Of a DNA stretch of 56,070 nt, positions 9,088 through 18,588 are shown in pieces. Positions within the stretch are counted from its first letter, which is position 1; each line of letters opens with the position of its first letter. Location of the stretch: NCBI RefSeq assembly GCF_010692325.1, contig NZ_JAAHHW010000040.1, positions 1-56,070 on the forward strand. Direction: 5' to 3'. The translations under genes were made by a program, and so were the position numbers. The notes beneath the pieces were generated by a model, which had not been told where the DNA came from, ran no database searches, and worked only from the letters and a program-made list of their open reading frames with translations. Origin of the DNA: Moorena sp. SIO3I8 (GTDB taxonomy: Bacteria; Cyanobacteriota; Cyanobacteriia; Cyanobacteriales; Coleofasciculaceae).

Positions 9088-10296
9088 ATGTACGACTTGG
9101 CGATTATTGGAGGAGGAATCATTGGCTTATCCACAGCCATGGCATTGGGTCAACGTTATCCAGATGCCAAAATTATGGTACTGGAAAAAGAGAGCAGTTG
9201 GGCGGCTCACCAAACTGGCAATAACAGTGGTGTGATTCATTCTGGAATATACTACAAACCAGGGAGTTTCAAGGCTAGATTTTGTTACGAAGGAAATCGC
9301 TCGATGGTGGCATTCTGCCAAAAGCATGGCATTGATTATGACATCTGTGGCAAAGTAATTGTAGCAACTGAACCAGAAGAACTACCATTACTGGATACTC
9401 TTTACCAAAGGGGTTTGGAAAATGGTATAGAGATTGCCAAGATTACTGGTGAAGAGGTTAAGGAAATTGAACCCCATGTTCATTGTTTAGCTGGAATTCG
9501 AGTTTATTCGACTGGGATTGTAAACTACAAGCAGGTCTGTGAAAAATACGTTGAACTGGTTCGTGTCCAGGGAGGGGATTTACGTCTCAATAGTAAGGTT
9601 GAACAAATCCTGGAAACTGGGGATGGTTTAGTGCTGGAAACCAACAATGGTAACTATCCCACTCGCTTTGTGATCAACTGTGCTGGACTACATAGCGATC
9701 GCATTGCTAAGTTGGGTGATGCTGAGCCTCCAGCTAAAATCGTTCCTTTCCGGGGTGAGTACTATGAACTCAAGCCAGAGAAACGCTATCTAGTCAAGGA
9801 CCTAATTTATCCAGTTCCTAATCCAAATTTTCCTTTCCTAGGGGTTCATTTCACCCGCATGATTGATGGCAGTGTCCATGCTGGACCCAATGCTGTACTC
9901 AGTTTCAAGCGCGAAGGTTATCGAAAGACTGATTTTGACCTGCGAGATTTTGTGGAGGTCATGAGCTATCCCGGTTTCTGGAAACTAGCTGTCAAACATG
10001 GAGACGCAGGGATTCAGGAAATCATCCGCTCCTTCAGTAAAGCTGCGTTTGTTAAGAGTTTGCAACGGCTGATTCCTGAAATCCAAGCAGATGACTTAGT
10101 TCCCACCCATGCTGGGGTCAGAGCTCAAGCCTTAAAAAATGATGGCAAGTTGGTGGATGATTTTTTAATTGTCAATAGTCCTAAAGCCATGCATGTTTGT
10201 AACGCTCCCTCTCCTGGTGCTACGGCTTCTTTGGAGATTGGTAATGCGATCGCTAGTGAGATCCCGACACTGAAAACTCTCGAAAGGGTGATCTGA
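9088..10296 (+). CDS. lhgO: L-2-hydroxyglutarate oxidase
   Basis: FAD-dependent oxidase converting L-2-hydroxyglutarate to 2-oxoglutarate, a metabolite-repair step. The dinucleotide-binding motif is at the N-terminus (DLAIIGGGIIGLSTA). The family signature GNNSGVIHSGIYYKPGS follows near residue 45, then VNYKQV, FVINCAGLHSD and a C-terminal GVRAQAL and CNAPSPGATASL pair. Its 402 residues match the family's usual length. It is placed between two sugar methyltransferase genes, so it could instead act on a sugar-acid intermediate, but sequence similarity favours LhgO. The upstream heptamer array leaves little room for a conventional promoter. Confidence 0.9.
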   Translation: MYDLAIIGGGIIGLSTAMALGQRYPDAKIMVLEKESSWAAHQTGNNSGVIHSGIYYKPGSFKARFCYEGNRSMVAFCQKHGIDYDICGKVIVATEPEELPLLDTLYQRGLENGIEIAKITGEEVKEIEPHVHCLAGIRVYSTGIVNYKQVCEKYVELVRVQGGDLRLNSKVEQILETGDGLVLETNNGNYPTRFVINCAGLHSDRIAKLGDAEPPAKIVPFRGEYYELKPEKRYLVKDLIYPVPNPNFPFLGVHFTRMIDGSVHAGPNAVLSFKREGYRKTDFDLRDFVEVMSYPGFWKLAVKHGDAGIQEIIRSFSKAAFVKSLQRLIPEIQADDLVPTHAGVRAQALKNDGKLVDDFLIVNSPKAMHVCNAPSPGATASLEIGNAIASEIPTLKTLERVI

Positions 10297-10315
10297 CCCA
10301 AGTTTCCTTAAAAGC

Positions 10316-10361
10316 TATCAGCCGTCAGCTATCAGCCGTCAGCTGATAGCTGATTATTTGT
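10316..10361. repeat. CAGCCGT/CAGCTAT heptamer repeats
   Basis: A short array of AGCCGTC/AGCTATC heptamers between lhgO and the next methyltransferase. The same unit family recurs near 25255, 25425, 37050, 37800 and 41220. Confidence 0.75.
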
Positions 10362-10399
10362 ACTTTCCCTGTATTAGTCTCATGGAGTGAAAACTTGAA

Positions 10400-11587
10400 A
10401 TGAACACGTTATCTAACCACAACTGTCCTGTATGTGCCTCTGCCGATTTAGAGGTGTTTTTTGAGATGTTGGCGGTGCCAGTGTACTGTAATCTCCTGTG
10501 GCGATCGCGTCAAACTGCTCAAAACTGTTCCAAGGGAGATATCAAACTAGGGTTCTGTCCTAGCTGTGGTTTTATTAGCAACCTAGCTTTTGACCCTACT
10601 AAATTAGGTTATTCCCAGGACTATGAAAACTCCTTACATTACTCTCCTCGATTTCAGGAGTATGCCCAATCCCTTGCCGCTGGATTAGTGAAGCGCCACC
10701 ATCTCTACAATAAAGACATTATTGAAATTGGTTGTGGCAAAGGGGATTTTCTTATAAGTCTGTGTGAACTAGGTAATAACCGAGGAGTAGGTTTTGACCC
10801 CAGCTATGTTCCTAGGTCAGAGCATCAACAACTCCAGACTCAAGTCAAGTTTGTTCAAGATTTCTATTCACAGCTTTACCAAGAGTATCAAGCCGATCTA
10901 ATTTGTTGTCGGCACACCCTAGAGCACATTTCCAATCCCGCAGATTTGCTCAAGCCACTACGACAGGCGATCGGTTCTCGCCTTAATACCATTGTTTTGT
11001 TTGAAGTCCCCAACGCCTTAGATACCTTTCGCCATTTAGCAGTGTGGGACATTATCTATGAACACTGCTGCTATTTCGCCCCCACTTCTCTAGGGCAAGC
11101 TTTTGTCAATGCTGGGTTTCAAGTTAGTGAAATCAAGGAGGCGTTTGGTGGTCAGTTCCTGTGCCTGGAAGCAAAGCCAGTGCATGGGGAAATCCCGAAC
11201 AGCTATGGAAAACCGGATGAAATCGAGGTATTGACTCGCGATATTGCCAGCTTTACCGCTAGGTTTCAGGAGAAGTTAGAAAGCTGGCAGCACAAACTGA
11301 CAACCATCGCTCAAACTGGAAAAAAAGCCGTAGCATGGGGTGCTGGCTCAAAAGGGGTTACTTTTTTGAATCTGCTCAAGTGCCAAGATGTGATTGATTA
11401 CATCGTAGATCTCAATCCCCGCAAACAGGGGAAGTACGTTGCTGGAACGGGACAGGAAATTGTTCCACCAGAATTTCTCCAGGATTACCAACCTGATCTG
11501 GTTATTGTGATGAACCCGATCTATGAAGAAGAGATTCGACAGTTATGCACAAATCTAGGTTTAACTCCTGAGTTAATATGTGTTTGA
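10400..11587 (+). CDS. SAM-dependent sugar C-methyltransferase (TylC3/TcaB9-like)
   Basis: A 395-residue paralogue of the 7164 gene with the same layout. Zinc pairs are CPVC near residue 9 and CPSCG near residue 55; the SAM domain has DIIEIGCGKGDFLISL; the catalytic region reads IIYEHCCYF; the C-terminal domain has GKKAVAWGAGSKGVTFL and YIVDLNPRKQGKY. It closes the sugar cluster. A dispersed GATATCAAGTCCGG motif lies 25 bases after the stop. Substrate unknown. Confidence 0.88.
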   Translation: MNTLSNHNCPVCASADLEVFFEMLAVPVYCNLLWRSRQTAQNCSKGDIKLGFCPSCGFISNLAFDPTKLGYSQDYENSLHYSPRFQEYAQSLAAGLVKRHHLYNKDIIEIGCGKGDFLISLCELGNNRGVGFDPSYVPRSEHQQLQTQVKFVQDFYSQLYQEYQADLICCRHTLEHISNPADLLKPLRQAIGSRLNTIVLFEVPNALDTFRHLAVWDIIYEHCCYFAPTSLGQAFVNAGFQVSEIKEAFGGQFLCLEAKPVHGEIPNSYGKPDEIEVLTRDIASFTARFQEKLESWQHKLTTIAQTGKKAVAWGAGSKGVTFLNLLKCQDVIDYIVDLNPRKQGKYVAGTGQEIVPPEFLQDYQPDLVIVMNPIYEEEIRQLCTNLGLTPELICV

Positions 11588-11682
11588 TTGTGTTTTACCG
11601 TTAGCTTTGGTGATATCAAGTCCGGTTGAAAACCTATGATCAAGAAGATTGATAGGCGGATGGTCAGATGGATCCGATCAAG

Positions 11683-11907
11683 TCAACCGCCGCCGACAAT
11701 AGTGACAATTTCGAGCTGGTCTCCCTCCTGCATTTGAGTCTGGTTCCAAAACTGCCGATGGAGAATTTCACCATTGTATTCTACCGCCACCAGGCGCGGA
11801 TTTAAGCCTAGCTGTTCTAATAGCTGGGGTAGTTTAGTGTCACAAGAGCAGGTCCGGGATTCACCATTAACTTCAAGGGTAATTTGAGTTGTGTTGTTAG
11901 ACATCAT
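11683..11907 (-). CDS. thiS: Sulfur carrier protein ThiS
   Basis: A 74-residue ubiquitin-fold protein ending in the required Gly-Gly (IVTIVGGG). The C-terminal glycine is adenylated then thiocarboxylated to donate sulfur for the thiazole ring of thiamine. Length and the VAVEYNGEILHR segment are typical. It lies 86 bp downstream of thiE on the same strand, so the two are probably one transcript. It has an extra third glycine at the end, which is seen in some family members. Confidence 0.93.
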   Translation of the reverse strand: MMSNNTTQITLEVNGESRTCSCDTKLPQLLEQLGLNPRLVAVEYNGEILHRQFWNQTQMQEGDQLEIVTIVGGG

Positions 11908-11993
11908 CAGCTAATATTTACCAGCAAGCTATTAAAAATTAGTAACCATTACTTATTACCTAACACGTCCAACTATTATCTAGTTTTCTGACA

Positions 11994-13076
11994 TTAGGGT
12001 TTAGAAACCCCAGCTTCAAGAGATCGAAGAGTGTGTTCTCGTTTTAGCTGGGACAGAAAATATTGAGTAACTAGAGTCGGTTGTTCTGCCTCCATGATCC
12101 CCCGGACAACTGCCACTCGTTGAGCTCCTGCATCCAAGACATAGTTTAAATTGTTTGGATCAATTCCCCCAATTGCAAACCATGGAATTGTAGCATGCTC
12201 TTTCGCATATTTGACATAATCCAAACCAGCTGCTGTTTTATTGGGTTTAGTAGGGGTTTCATAAACCGGTCCAACACCGATATAATCTGCGCCTTCAGCA
12301 ATTGCCCGGTGTAGTTCATCAGGGTTAGTAGTCGAGCAACCAATAATACGCTGGGAGCCCAGTAGCTGCCGTGCTAAGGAAATTGGTACATCTTGTTGTC
12401 CGATATGAACCCCATCAGCCTCCACTGCCAGAGCTAAATCCACCCGGTCATTCATAATAAACAAAGCACCATAGTGATGGCACAGCTGGCACAATTTCTG
12501 AGCATCAGCCAGTTTGTCCCCATCATCTGCTTGTTTTTCCCGGTACTGTACCAAGGTTAGTCCACCTTGGAGGGCAGCCTCTACTTTGGCAAACCACTGG
12601 TCTGACAAGGATGTAATCAAGTAGAGATGCGATCGCTCTAGCAACTGATGACGCTGATATCCCAGTAAATTGCTTTCTAGGGTGTAAACCCGATAGCGCA
12701 TCTGCTTAAAGGCGATCCCCATCTGAGCATCGTATAGCTTACCATATTCTTCCAACACCCGTAGTGCTTCTTGCACCCGACACAAATTAGCCTGTAAAAG
12801 CTGCTGAATGCTGGAACGTCGTTCTTCCTGGGGATGAGTTAGTCCAGTCCCTGGATCCCCTGAGGTATCTCGGAAGATCCTGATTTCCGAGCTGTGCCAA
12901 CGGGCTAATTCCTGGCGCATTTCCTTGCACTCCCCAGCCATCTGGGCGCTGTTGAGACCAAAGCGGCACCACTCCTCAATAATTCGCAAGCCTTCTCTAG
13001 CTCGGTCTAAATTTGCATCCAAAATTCGGCAAATCGCCGCTTTTTGAACCATAATGCCGCTGTCTTGCTCTTCCAT
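11994..13076 (-). CDS. thiE: Thiamine-phosphate synthase with cyanobacterial N-terminal domain
   Basis: Couples the thiazole phosphate and HMP-PP to give thiamine phosphate. The C-terminal TIM-barrel half holds LYLITSLS, LVQYREK, FIMNDRVDLALAVEADGVHIGQ, GCSTTN, ADYIGVGPVYETPTKP and WFAIGGID in order. The first about 140 residues form a helical domain (ILDANLDRAREGLRIIEEW and a related RVQEALRVLEEYGK) that is fused to ThiE in cyanobacteria and gives the usual 345-360 residue length. The start may be the ATG at 13076 or eight codons later. No THI-box riboswitch was found upstream. Confidence 0.93.
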   Translation of the reverse strand: MEEQDSGIMVQKAAICRILDANLDRAREGLRIIEEWCRFGLNSAQMAGECKEMRQELARWHSSEIRIFRDTSGDPGTGLTHPQEERRSSIQQLLQANLCRVQEALRVLEEYGKLYDAQMGIAFKQMRYRVYTLESNLLGYQRHQLLERSHLYLITSLSDQWFAKVEAALQGGLTLVQYREKQADDGDKLADAQKLCQLCHHYGALFIMNDRVDLALAVEADGVHIGQQDVPISLARQLLGSQRIIGCSTTNPDELHRAIAEGADYIGVGPVYETPTKPNKTAAGLDYVKYAKEHATIPWFAIGGIDPNNLNYVLDAGAQRVAVVRGIMEAEQPTLVTQYFLSQLKREHTLRSLEAGVSKP

Positions 13077-13281
13077 TACTAACTACTCCATTATTATCTA
13101 TCCTAACAGTGGATGGAAAGCTTGTTTCTGTGGTCAGTAACCTTTAGCAACGGACACATTTCAAGTGATAAATGATTACAAATAGATTACAACTATCCTA
13201 GTTTATGGATACGATCAAGCTTGACATTCAACTCAACTGTTATGTCAAATTCCATGAACATTGGACTAAAGGAGAACAGCC

Positions 13282-15510
13282 ATGAGTTTGATCATAATTA
13301 ACACTATAGAATTAACTATTTACCTTCGCTTAGCGTGGCCCAAGGCCAATCCCGTAGCGTGGCCCAAGGCCAATCATTCCCACTGCCATCACCAACATCA
13401 CCAACATCAGCCTAGACCCTTTGATCTTGGGTTACCAGTAACAACGATTTTGCTGGGATTAACCTTTAGCATCTTCAGCCAAGTTATCCCTTCAAAAATG
13501 GTGCCACTAGGATTAGGAGGAACCACAGCTTTAGCCCAATCAACTCAGGATGATCGGGGAATCAAAATGGATTATACCATAGAAAGCAAATTTTTGTTTG
13601 TAAACCCAGTTACCGGAAACGACAGTAGTGGTGATGGCACCCAGGATTCACCGTTGAAAACTATCACTCAGGCGCTACAAGCTGCCCAGACCAATACTGT
13701 GATTGTACTCTCTAGGGGTATCTACAGCAGTGAAATGGGTGAAACCTTCCCCCTACTTCTGAAACCCGGTATCAAGCTACAGGGCAACCCCCGCACTAGA
13801 GGTCACGATGTGGTGATTCGCGGCGGTGGTACCTTTGTTAGTGCCACGGCTGCTAGTCACGATGTCCTAATCGTAGGTGCTGACCAAACAATTATTTCTG
13901 GCGTAACCCTTAACAATACTAATCCAGAAGGTTATGGTTTGTGGCTGGAAGTCGGTTCGGTTTTAGTGGAAGACAATACCTTAACTGGGAATAGCAAAAG
14001 CGGGATTGCTGTGGAGGGAAATAGTACACCAACAATTCGCAGTAACTACTTCTACAAGAATAAAGGAAATGGGCTCAGCATTTACGGAACCTCAAACACT
14101 CAAGTGGATGACAATGTATTTGAAAATAATGACTTAGGAATTCTGATTGCCGAAAACGTTGCACCCCATATCGTTAATAATCGCATCACTGGCAATAAAA
14201 ATGGGGTAGTGGTTGAAACCAATGCTCAACCATTTTTCCAGAATAACGTCATTGAAAATTCCCAACTGGATGGATTAGTCCTCAAGGTCGGAGCTAATCC
14301 GGATTGGGGAAATTCACCAGAATCAACAAACAATACATTAAACAATAAATCAAACAATATATTTCGAGGTAATAGGCGGTTTGACATTAACAATCAGGAG
14401 TCTGAGCCTACTCTGATTGCTTTTGGTAATCAGCTAGAAGAGGAAACTAACAGTGAGGTTAATTCAGGGGAGACTGAAAAGGATATCATTCAAGAGTCGA
14501 AGCTTGAAACACCAGCTGTTAGTAAACCAGCTGTTAGTAAACCAGCTGTTAGTAAACCAGCTACTACTCCTGATGCTTCTGACAACCAAGCCGTTGTCAT
14601 GGCAGAAAACTCTAATCACTCACAGAAGACTACGCCTAATTCTCAGGAGAATCCCACCACCCCCAGCCAAGTCGTCCCATCCCAACCGCCTGCCGAGAAG
14701 GAACCGACAAAGGAATCGACATCTGCTGAGGTCTCAGCAGCTTCATTTCCTGTTCCATCAAGTTTGGAGCCTCAGCCATCTACCTCGACTGATAACATCG
14801 GCAAAGACGCAGGACTAAATAATTCTGCAAGTACTGAATCTTCTAGACCAGCAGCAAGGTCTCAAACTGAAAGTCAGGAAACCTCTCAAACTCAACAGCC
14901 TTCTGATGCTAGCACTCAACGTTCACATTCTGAACCCCTGACACCCCTGACTCTGAAAGTTATTCAAAATCAGGAGCAGTCCTCTTTTGAGGAACCAACA
15001 TCACCACCCAAACCAGGAGAGGATTCTAGCAGTTTTACTCCAGCTTCACCGTCACAGGATGTGATTGATGGGTCAAGTGACAGTTCAAAACCGACATTAG
15101 AAGCAGCCTCGACTGAGGAGGTTAACGTTATGATGTCAATGTCTAGTCAGATCAGTACACCGGTTAATCAAAATACTAGTAATCAAAATACTAGTGCTAG
15201 CTCCAATTCAGGTAGCTCAATTCCAGTGTTTTCTACAAGTACCCAATCAAACTCGGAACAAAGGGGACCTCAAGGGAATAATCCTACTTCAGCTCTACCC
15301 AGTCAGGGTTACCGGATTTTGGTAAATGCTGAGAGTGAGCAGCAACAAAATTTAATGCGATCGCTAATTCCCGATTCTTTCCTGACCTCCTTTGAAGGAA
15401 GAACTGTGATGCAAGCGGGATTGTTCACAACCCTCGAAAATATTGATCGGGTTCTTAAATTACTCAGTAGTTATGGTTTGAGCACCACTATTGTGCCTCT
15501 GAATTACTGA
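13282..15510 (+). CDS. Secreted DUF1565-type parallel beta-helix protein with Ser/Thr/Pro-rich linker
   Basis: A 742-residue exported protein. After an odd polar N-terminus comes a hydrophobic export segment (LGLPVTTILLGLTFSIFS) and a likely cleavage after TALAQ. Residues about 105-360 form a right-handed beta-helix of the DUF1565/NosD type (FVNPVTGNDSSGDGTQDSPL, then repeated NxxxGI and NxIxxN turns). About 360-660 is low-complexity Ser/Thr/Pro/Gln linker including three exact SKPAV-type repeats at about 412-426. The last about 75 residues (GYRILVNAESEQQQNLMRSL to the end) look like a small SPOR-like globular domain. Two copies of the GC-rich dispersed palindrome are translated in the N-terminus (LAWPKANPVAWPKAN). 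Probably a cell-surface protein; role unknown. Confidence 0.8.
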   Translation: MSLIIINTIELTIYLRLAWPKANPVAWPKANHSHCHHQHHQHQPRPFDLGLPVTTILLGLTFSIFSQVIPSKMVPLGLGGTTALAQSTQDDRGIKMDYTIESKFLFVNPVTGNDSSGDGTQDSPLKTITQALQAAQTNTVIVLSRGIYSSEMGETFPLLLKPGIKLQGNPRTRGHDVVIRGGGTFVSATAASHDVLIVGADQTIISGVTLNNTNPEGYGLWLEVGSVLVEDNTLTGNSKSGIAVEGNSTPTIRSNYFYKNKGNGLSIYGTSNTQVDDNVFENNDLGILIAENVAPHIVNNRITGNKNGVVVETNAQPFFQNNVIENSQLDGLVLKVGANPDWGNSPESTNNTLNNKSNNIFRGNRRFDINNQESEPTLIAFGNQLEEETNSEVNSGETEKDIIQESKLETPAVSKPAVSKPAVSKPATTPDASDNQAVVMAENSNHSQKTTPNSQENPTTPSQVVPSQPPAEKEPTKESTSAEVSAASFPVPSSLEPQPSTSTDNIGKDAGLNNSASTESSRPAARSQTESQETSQTQQPSDASTQRSHSEPLTPLTLKVIQNQEQSSFEEPTSPPKPGEDSSSFTPASPSQDVIDGSSDSSKPTLEAASTEEVNVMMSMSSQISTPVNQNTSNQNTSASSNSGSSIPVFSTSTQSNSEQRGPQGNNPTSALPSQGYRILVNAESEQQQNLMRSLIPDSFLTSFEGRTVMQAGLFTTLENIDRVLKLLSSYGLSTTIVPLNY
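13327..13375. repeat. Two copies of GC-rich dispersed palindrome inside a coding region
   Basis: TAGCGTGGCCCAAGGCCAAT occurs twice, 23 bases apart, within the leader of the beta-helix gene. It stays in frame and adds residues before the hydrophobic export segment. It belongs to the same family as the copies at 301, 20039-20230, 28240, 37865, 43213, 43624 and 44576. Confidence 0.85.
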
Positions 15511-15588
15511 TCAGACCAAGGAGGGAATAATTTTATTTCTATTTTAAAGGGATTCCAGAGAAGTTAGGATATTGACCATCTCTTTTGA

Positions 15589-16224
15589 CTATCTATTGAA
15601 TAAAATAAATTCCCGGAGCAATTCTAAAAGCTCTGATGAAATCTCATGACCCATATCTAATTCTCTGTACTGCACTGCTGCTCCCAAGTTGAGCAAATAA
15701 TCTCGTAACCGGTGAGCAGCACTTAAAGGAACAACCGTATCTTGTCTACCATGCACAATTAAAATGGACTGCAACGATGAATCAACCTTTTGAGGGGTTC
15801 GATGCATATAGCCACTCAAGGAGGCTAAACCTGCCAGGGGTAAGGTTAACCCTACATCTAGAGCCATTGCCCCACCTTGAGAAAAGCCACACAAAATTGT
15901 GGAGGACAGGGGAATACCTGTAAAACCTTGGAGAGAATTGAGCCAGTAGCTCAAGCGCTCTTCGCTTTCTTCTAATCCCCGATAGTCGTCTCTTGCCAAG
16001 TCGTACCACATTCTGCCACCAGTTACCTGAGGGTGACTAAAAGGAGCATCGGGAATTAAAAATTGGGTGTTGGGCAAGTTTAACGATGGCACTAGAGATG
16101 CCACAGCTTGAGCATTAGCACCCCAACCGTGTAACGCTACGACCAATCGTGCTGGTCGTTGACCGTTTGCTGGTGGAATTGAAATCGCTTCGAGAGACAG
16201 GCCTCTTACTCCTGAAGAACACAA
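15589..16224 (-). CDS. Alpha/beta-hydrolase, carboxylesterase/phospholipase type
   Basis: A 211-residue serine hydrolase of the small carboxylesterase family. The oxyanion segment is LVVALHGWGAN, the nucleophile elbow is ILCGFSQGGAMAL (GxSxG), the aspartate lies in ILIVHGRQDTVVPL and the histidine in LDMGHEIS, completing the triad. No signal peptide, so it is cytosolic. It is convergent with the beta-helix gene and lies in front of a Crp/Fnr gene on the same strand. Substrate unknown; lysophospholipid or acyl esters are plausible from the family. Confidence 0.87.
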   Translation of the reverse strand: MCSSGVRGLSLEAISIPPANGQRPARLVVALHGWGANAQAVASLVPSLNLPNTQFLIPDAPFSHPQVTGGRMWYDLARDDYRGLEESEERLSYWLNSLQGFTGIPLSSTILCGFSQGGAMALDVGLTLPLAGLASLSGYMHRTPQKVDSSLQSILIVHGRQDTVVPLSAAHRLRDYLLNLGAAVQYRELDMGHEISSELLELLREFILFNR

Positions 16225-16394
16225 CGGATCAGCATTCCAGATAGATGGGCTGAACTAGCGCACATTGACCCTCTCCCCTAGGGAGTAGGTTTGGGGAATT
16301 AATCGGGGCTGCAACTAAAGATAAGCCGAATAGCGAACTTTATGGCGCGCTTTTCTGGTTTCAGCCCAAGATATCTGTTAGTCTGAGAATCCTA

Positions 16395-17024
16395 TCACCA
16401 ATCCGCTACATTTGTAAAGCTGTCGTGCTTTAGGATAATGTGGCGAACACTATCAACAGTAATGGCTCCCTCATGCTTGAACTTGCTGAGCAGTCGGGTA
16501 ATTGTAACCCGCGTCGTTCCAATTGCATTGGCTAAATCCTGATGAGTAAGACGCATTCCGATCCGAATACCTTCTGGTACTGGCTCACCAACTTCCCGTT
16601 TTAATAGCAATAGTAAATGTTGTAGGCGTACCTCAACCCGGCGCTGACCCGAGATTGCTAACAGGATCTCTGTCTGTCGCATCCGACGCACTAGTTGGGG
16701 TAAAATGGTCTGGGCTATATAGGGAGAATTGTTGATTTCAGCTAAAGAATACCATTTGAGACGGACATCAGATAAGGCCATTGCCTGATAACTTGACAGC
16801 ACAGAAAACCAATTGCCAAAGAATGCAGAAGACTCTGCCCAACCCAACCATATCTCCTCCCCTTCTGGGGAAAGGGTACTCAGCTGGACTCGGCCCTCGT
16901 CTACCTCCCAAACACCCTGTGCTACTAGAGGGATCTGCTCACCCCTAGCGTAGAAATGCAATCGGCGTTTAACCTTTGGCTCTTGCTGCTTTCTCTCTAG
17001 AATTGCTCTCGAAAATTGGTGCAT
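16395..17024 (-). CDS. Crp/Fnr-family transcriptional regulator
   Basis: A 209-residue regulator with an N-terminal cyclic-nucleotide-binding-like domain (about 25-110) and a C-terminal winged helix with the HTH LTHQDLANAIGTTRVTITRLL, very like NtcA and other cyanobacterial Crp members. The N-terminal domain lacks the cAMP phosphate-binding RxS signature, so its ligand is not cAMP by this evidence. It is not NtcA itself: the N-terminal half differs strongly. Targets unknown. Confidence 0.85.
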   Translation of the reverse strand: MHQFSRAILERKQQEPKVKRRLHFYARGEQIPLVAQGVWEVDEGRVQLSTLSPEGEEIWLGWAESSAFFGNWFSVLSSYQAMALSDVRLKWYSLAEINNSPYIAQTILPQLVRRMRQTEILLAISGQRRVEVRLQHLLLLLKREVGEPVPEGIRIGMRLTHQDLANAIGTTRVTITRLLSKFKHEGAITVDSVRHIILKHDSFTNVADW

Positions 17025-17130
17025 AGGGGCAACAAGGCGTGAATACTTTCCCTACCTTAAGGCAATAAGGTAAAGGGTCGGTAATCAAGAGATTAAGCCA
17101 TTACTAGAAAACAAAACACTGAAAGCCCCG

Positions 17131-18588
17131 CACCTTTAGGTCGGGTCAGAAGTTACCGCAAAAACAAGGCAGCCTTTATGGTTGGTCGGCTATGGGTAAA
17201 AGGGTTAAAACTTTATGATTAAGGCTGCCTTGTTTTAAGGTTTCGTCTCCGGGATGAAAGTGTAAGCGCGACTTTAGTCGCCGTGAAAAAGATTGAATTA
17301 TGGTTTGACAGTTTTCGCTAAGCGTGTTAGCGTAATAATAGAACAGAAGAGGTCGAGTTCTGATGATCATAATTGAGCTGAAAGCCTACGGTAAACCGTA
17401 TCAATACCAAGCTATTGATGAAGGGATTCGGACGGTCAAGTTTATCCGCAATAGTTGCATCCGTTTATGGATGGATAATAAGGGAACAGGGAAATACGAC
17501 CTTAGTAAATATTGCAAGATACTAGCCAATAATTTCCCGTTTGCTAATGAACTAAATTCTACCGCCCGACAAGCTGCGGCTGAAAGAGCATGGTCATCAA
17601 TTTCTCGCTTCTTTGAAAACTGCAAGAAAAAAGTATCTGGGAAGAAAGGCTATCCCCGTTTTCAGAAACACTGTAGGTCGGTTGAGTATAAGCAATCAGG
17701 ATGGAAACTTTCCCCTGACAAAAAATCAATCACTTTCAGTGATAAAAAAGGAATTGGGAAGCTAAAACTCAAAGGGACCTGGGACTTGTGGCGCTTTGAC
17801 AAAAAGCAAATCAAACGAGTTCGTATAGTCAAAAGGGCAGATGGTTACTACGTTCAGTTTTGCATCTCTGTCGATGTAAGTGAACAGTTGGAGCCAGCAG
17901 ATGCCACCGTAGGATTGGACGTAGGGCTAAAAGAATTCTATACCGATTCTAGGGGTAATACTGAACCTAACCCCCGTTTTTACAGGACGGGGGAAAAGCG
18001 ATTAAAGTTTTATCAACGCCGGGTTTATCGGAAAAAGAAAGGCTCTACTAACCGTAAGAAAGCAATTAATAGACTAGGTAAACAGCACCTCAAAATAAGT
18101 AGGCAGCGTGAAGAACATGCCAAGAGACTGGCACGTTGCGTAATCCGGTCTAACGACCTGGTCGCCTATGAAGATTTGAGGGTAAAAAATCTAGTTAAAA
18201 ACCACTGTTTGGCTAAGTCTATTAACGATGCTGGTTGGTATCAGTTTAGGAAATGGTTAGAGCATTTTGGGAATAAATTTGGTAGGGCTACTGTCGCAGT
18301 TAATCCTGCCTACACAAGCCAGAACTGCTCAGAATGCGGCGAAGTAGTCAGGAAGTCACTATCTACTAGGACTCACGTCTGTAAGTGTGGTTGTAAATTA
18401 GACCGAGACCACAACGCCGCAGTCAATATCCTGAAAAGAGCCTTGGGTACGGTGGGGCACACCGGAACCTGGATCATCGATCCGAACACTTCGGGAGACC
18501 TGACCTCTACTGTTCTTGGTTCCGGCCAGGTTCAGCAAGTCGGGTCGTTGAGCGAAGAATCCCCGCGTATGCGCGACCGGGGAGTGTC
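17131..18588 (+). mobile_element. IS200/IS605-type element with tnpB only
   Basis: The left end begins near GAAAGCCCCGCACC (17131) and includes the perfect palindrome GCGACTTTAGTCGC at 17268-17281. The right end contains CCCCGCGT...GACCGGGGAGTGTC, ending near 18588. Both ends recur in the decayed copy at 54.8-55.8 kb, which supports these limits. There is no tnpA, so movement would need a TnpA elsewhere. A separate inverted repeat has been inserted in the left end. Confidence 0.75.
17161..17236. repeat. 16-bp perfect inverted repeat nested in IS left end
   Basis: AAAACAAGGCAGCCTT (17161-17176) and AAGGCTGCCTTGTTTT (17221-17236) flank 44 bases. The decayed copy at 55.8 kb goes straight from its hairpin to GGGGATGAAGG without this unit, so this is probably a small inserted element of about 100 bp. 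Confidence 0.7.

Noticed and set aside
8867-9224. Open frames through the ATTCAAC array (NIQHSTF repeat peptides)
   Set aside because: A 7-bp repeat leaves every frame open if no unit creates a stop; no start context or conservation, and it overlaps lhgO in a different frame.
13077-13281. TPP riboswitch upstream of thiE
   Set aside because: No THI-box core (CTGAGA with later ACC-GAACCTGA-type segment) visible on the minus strand.
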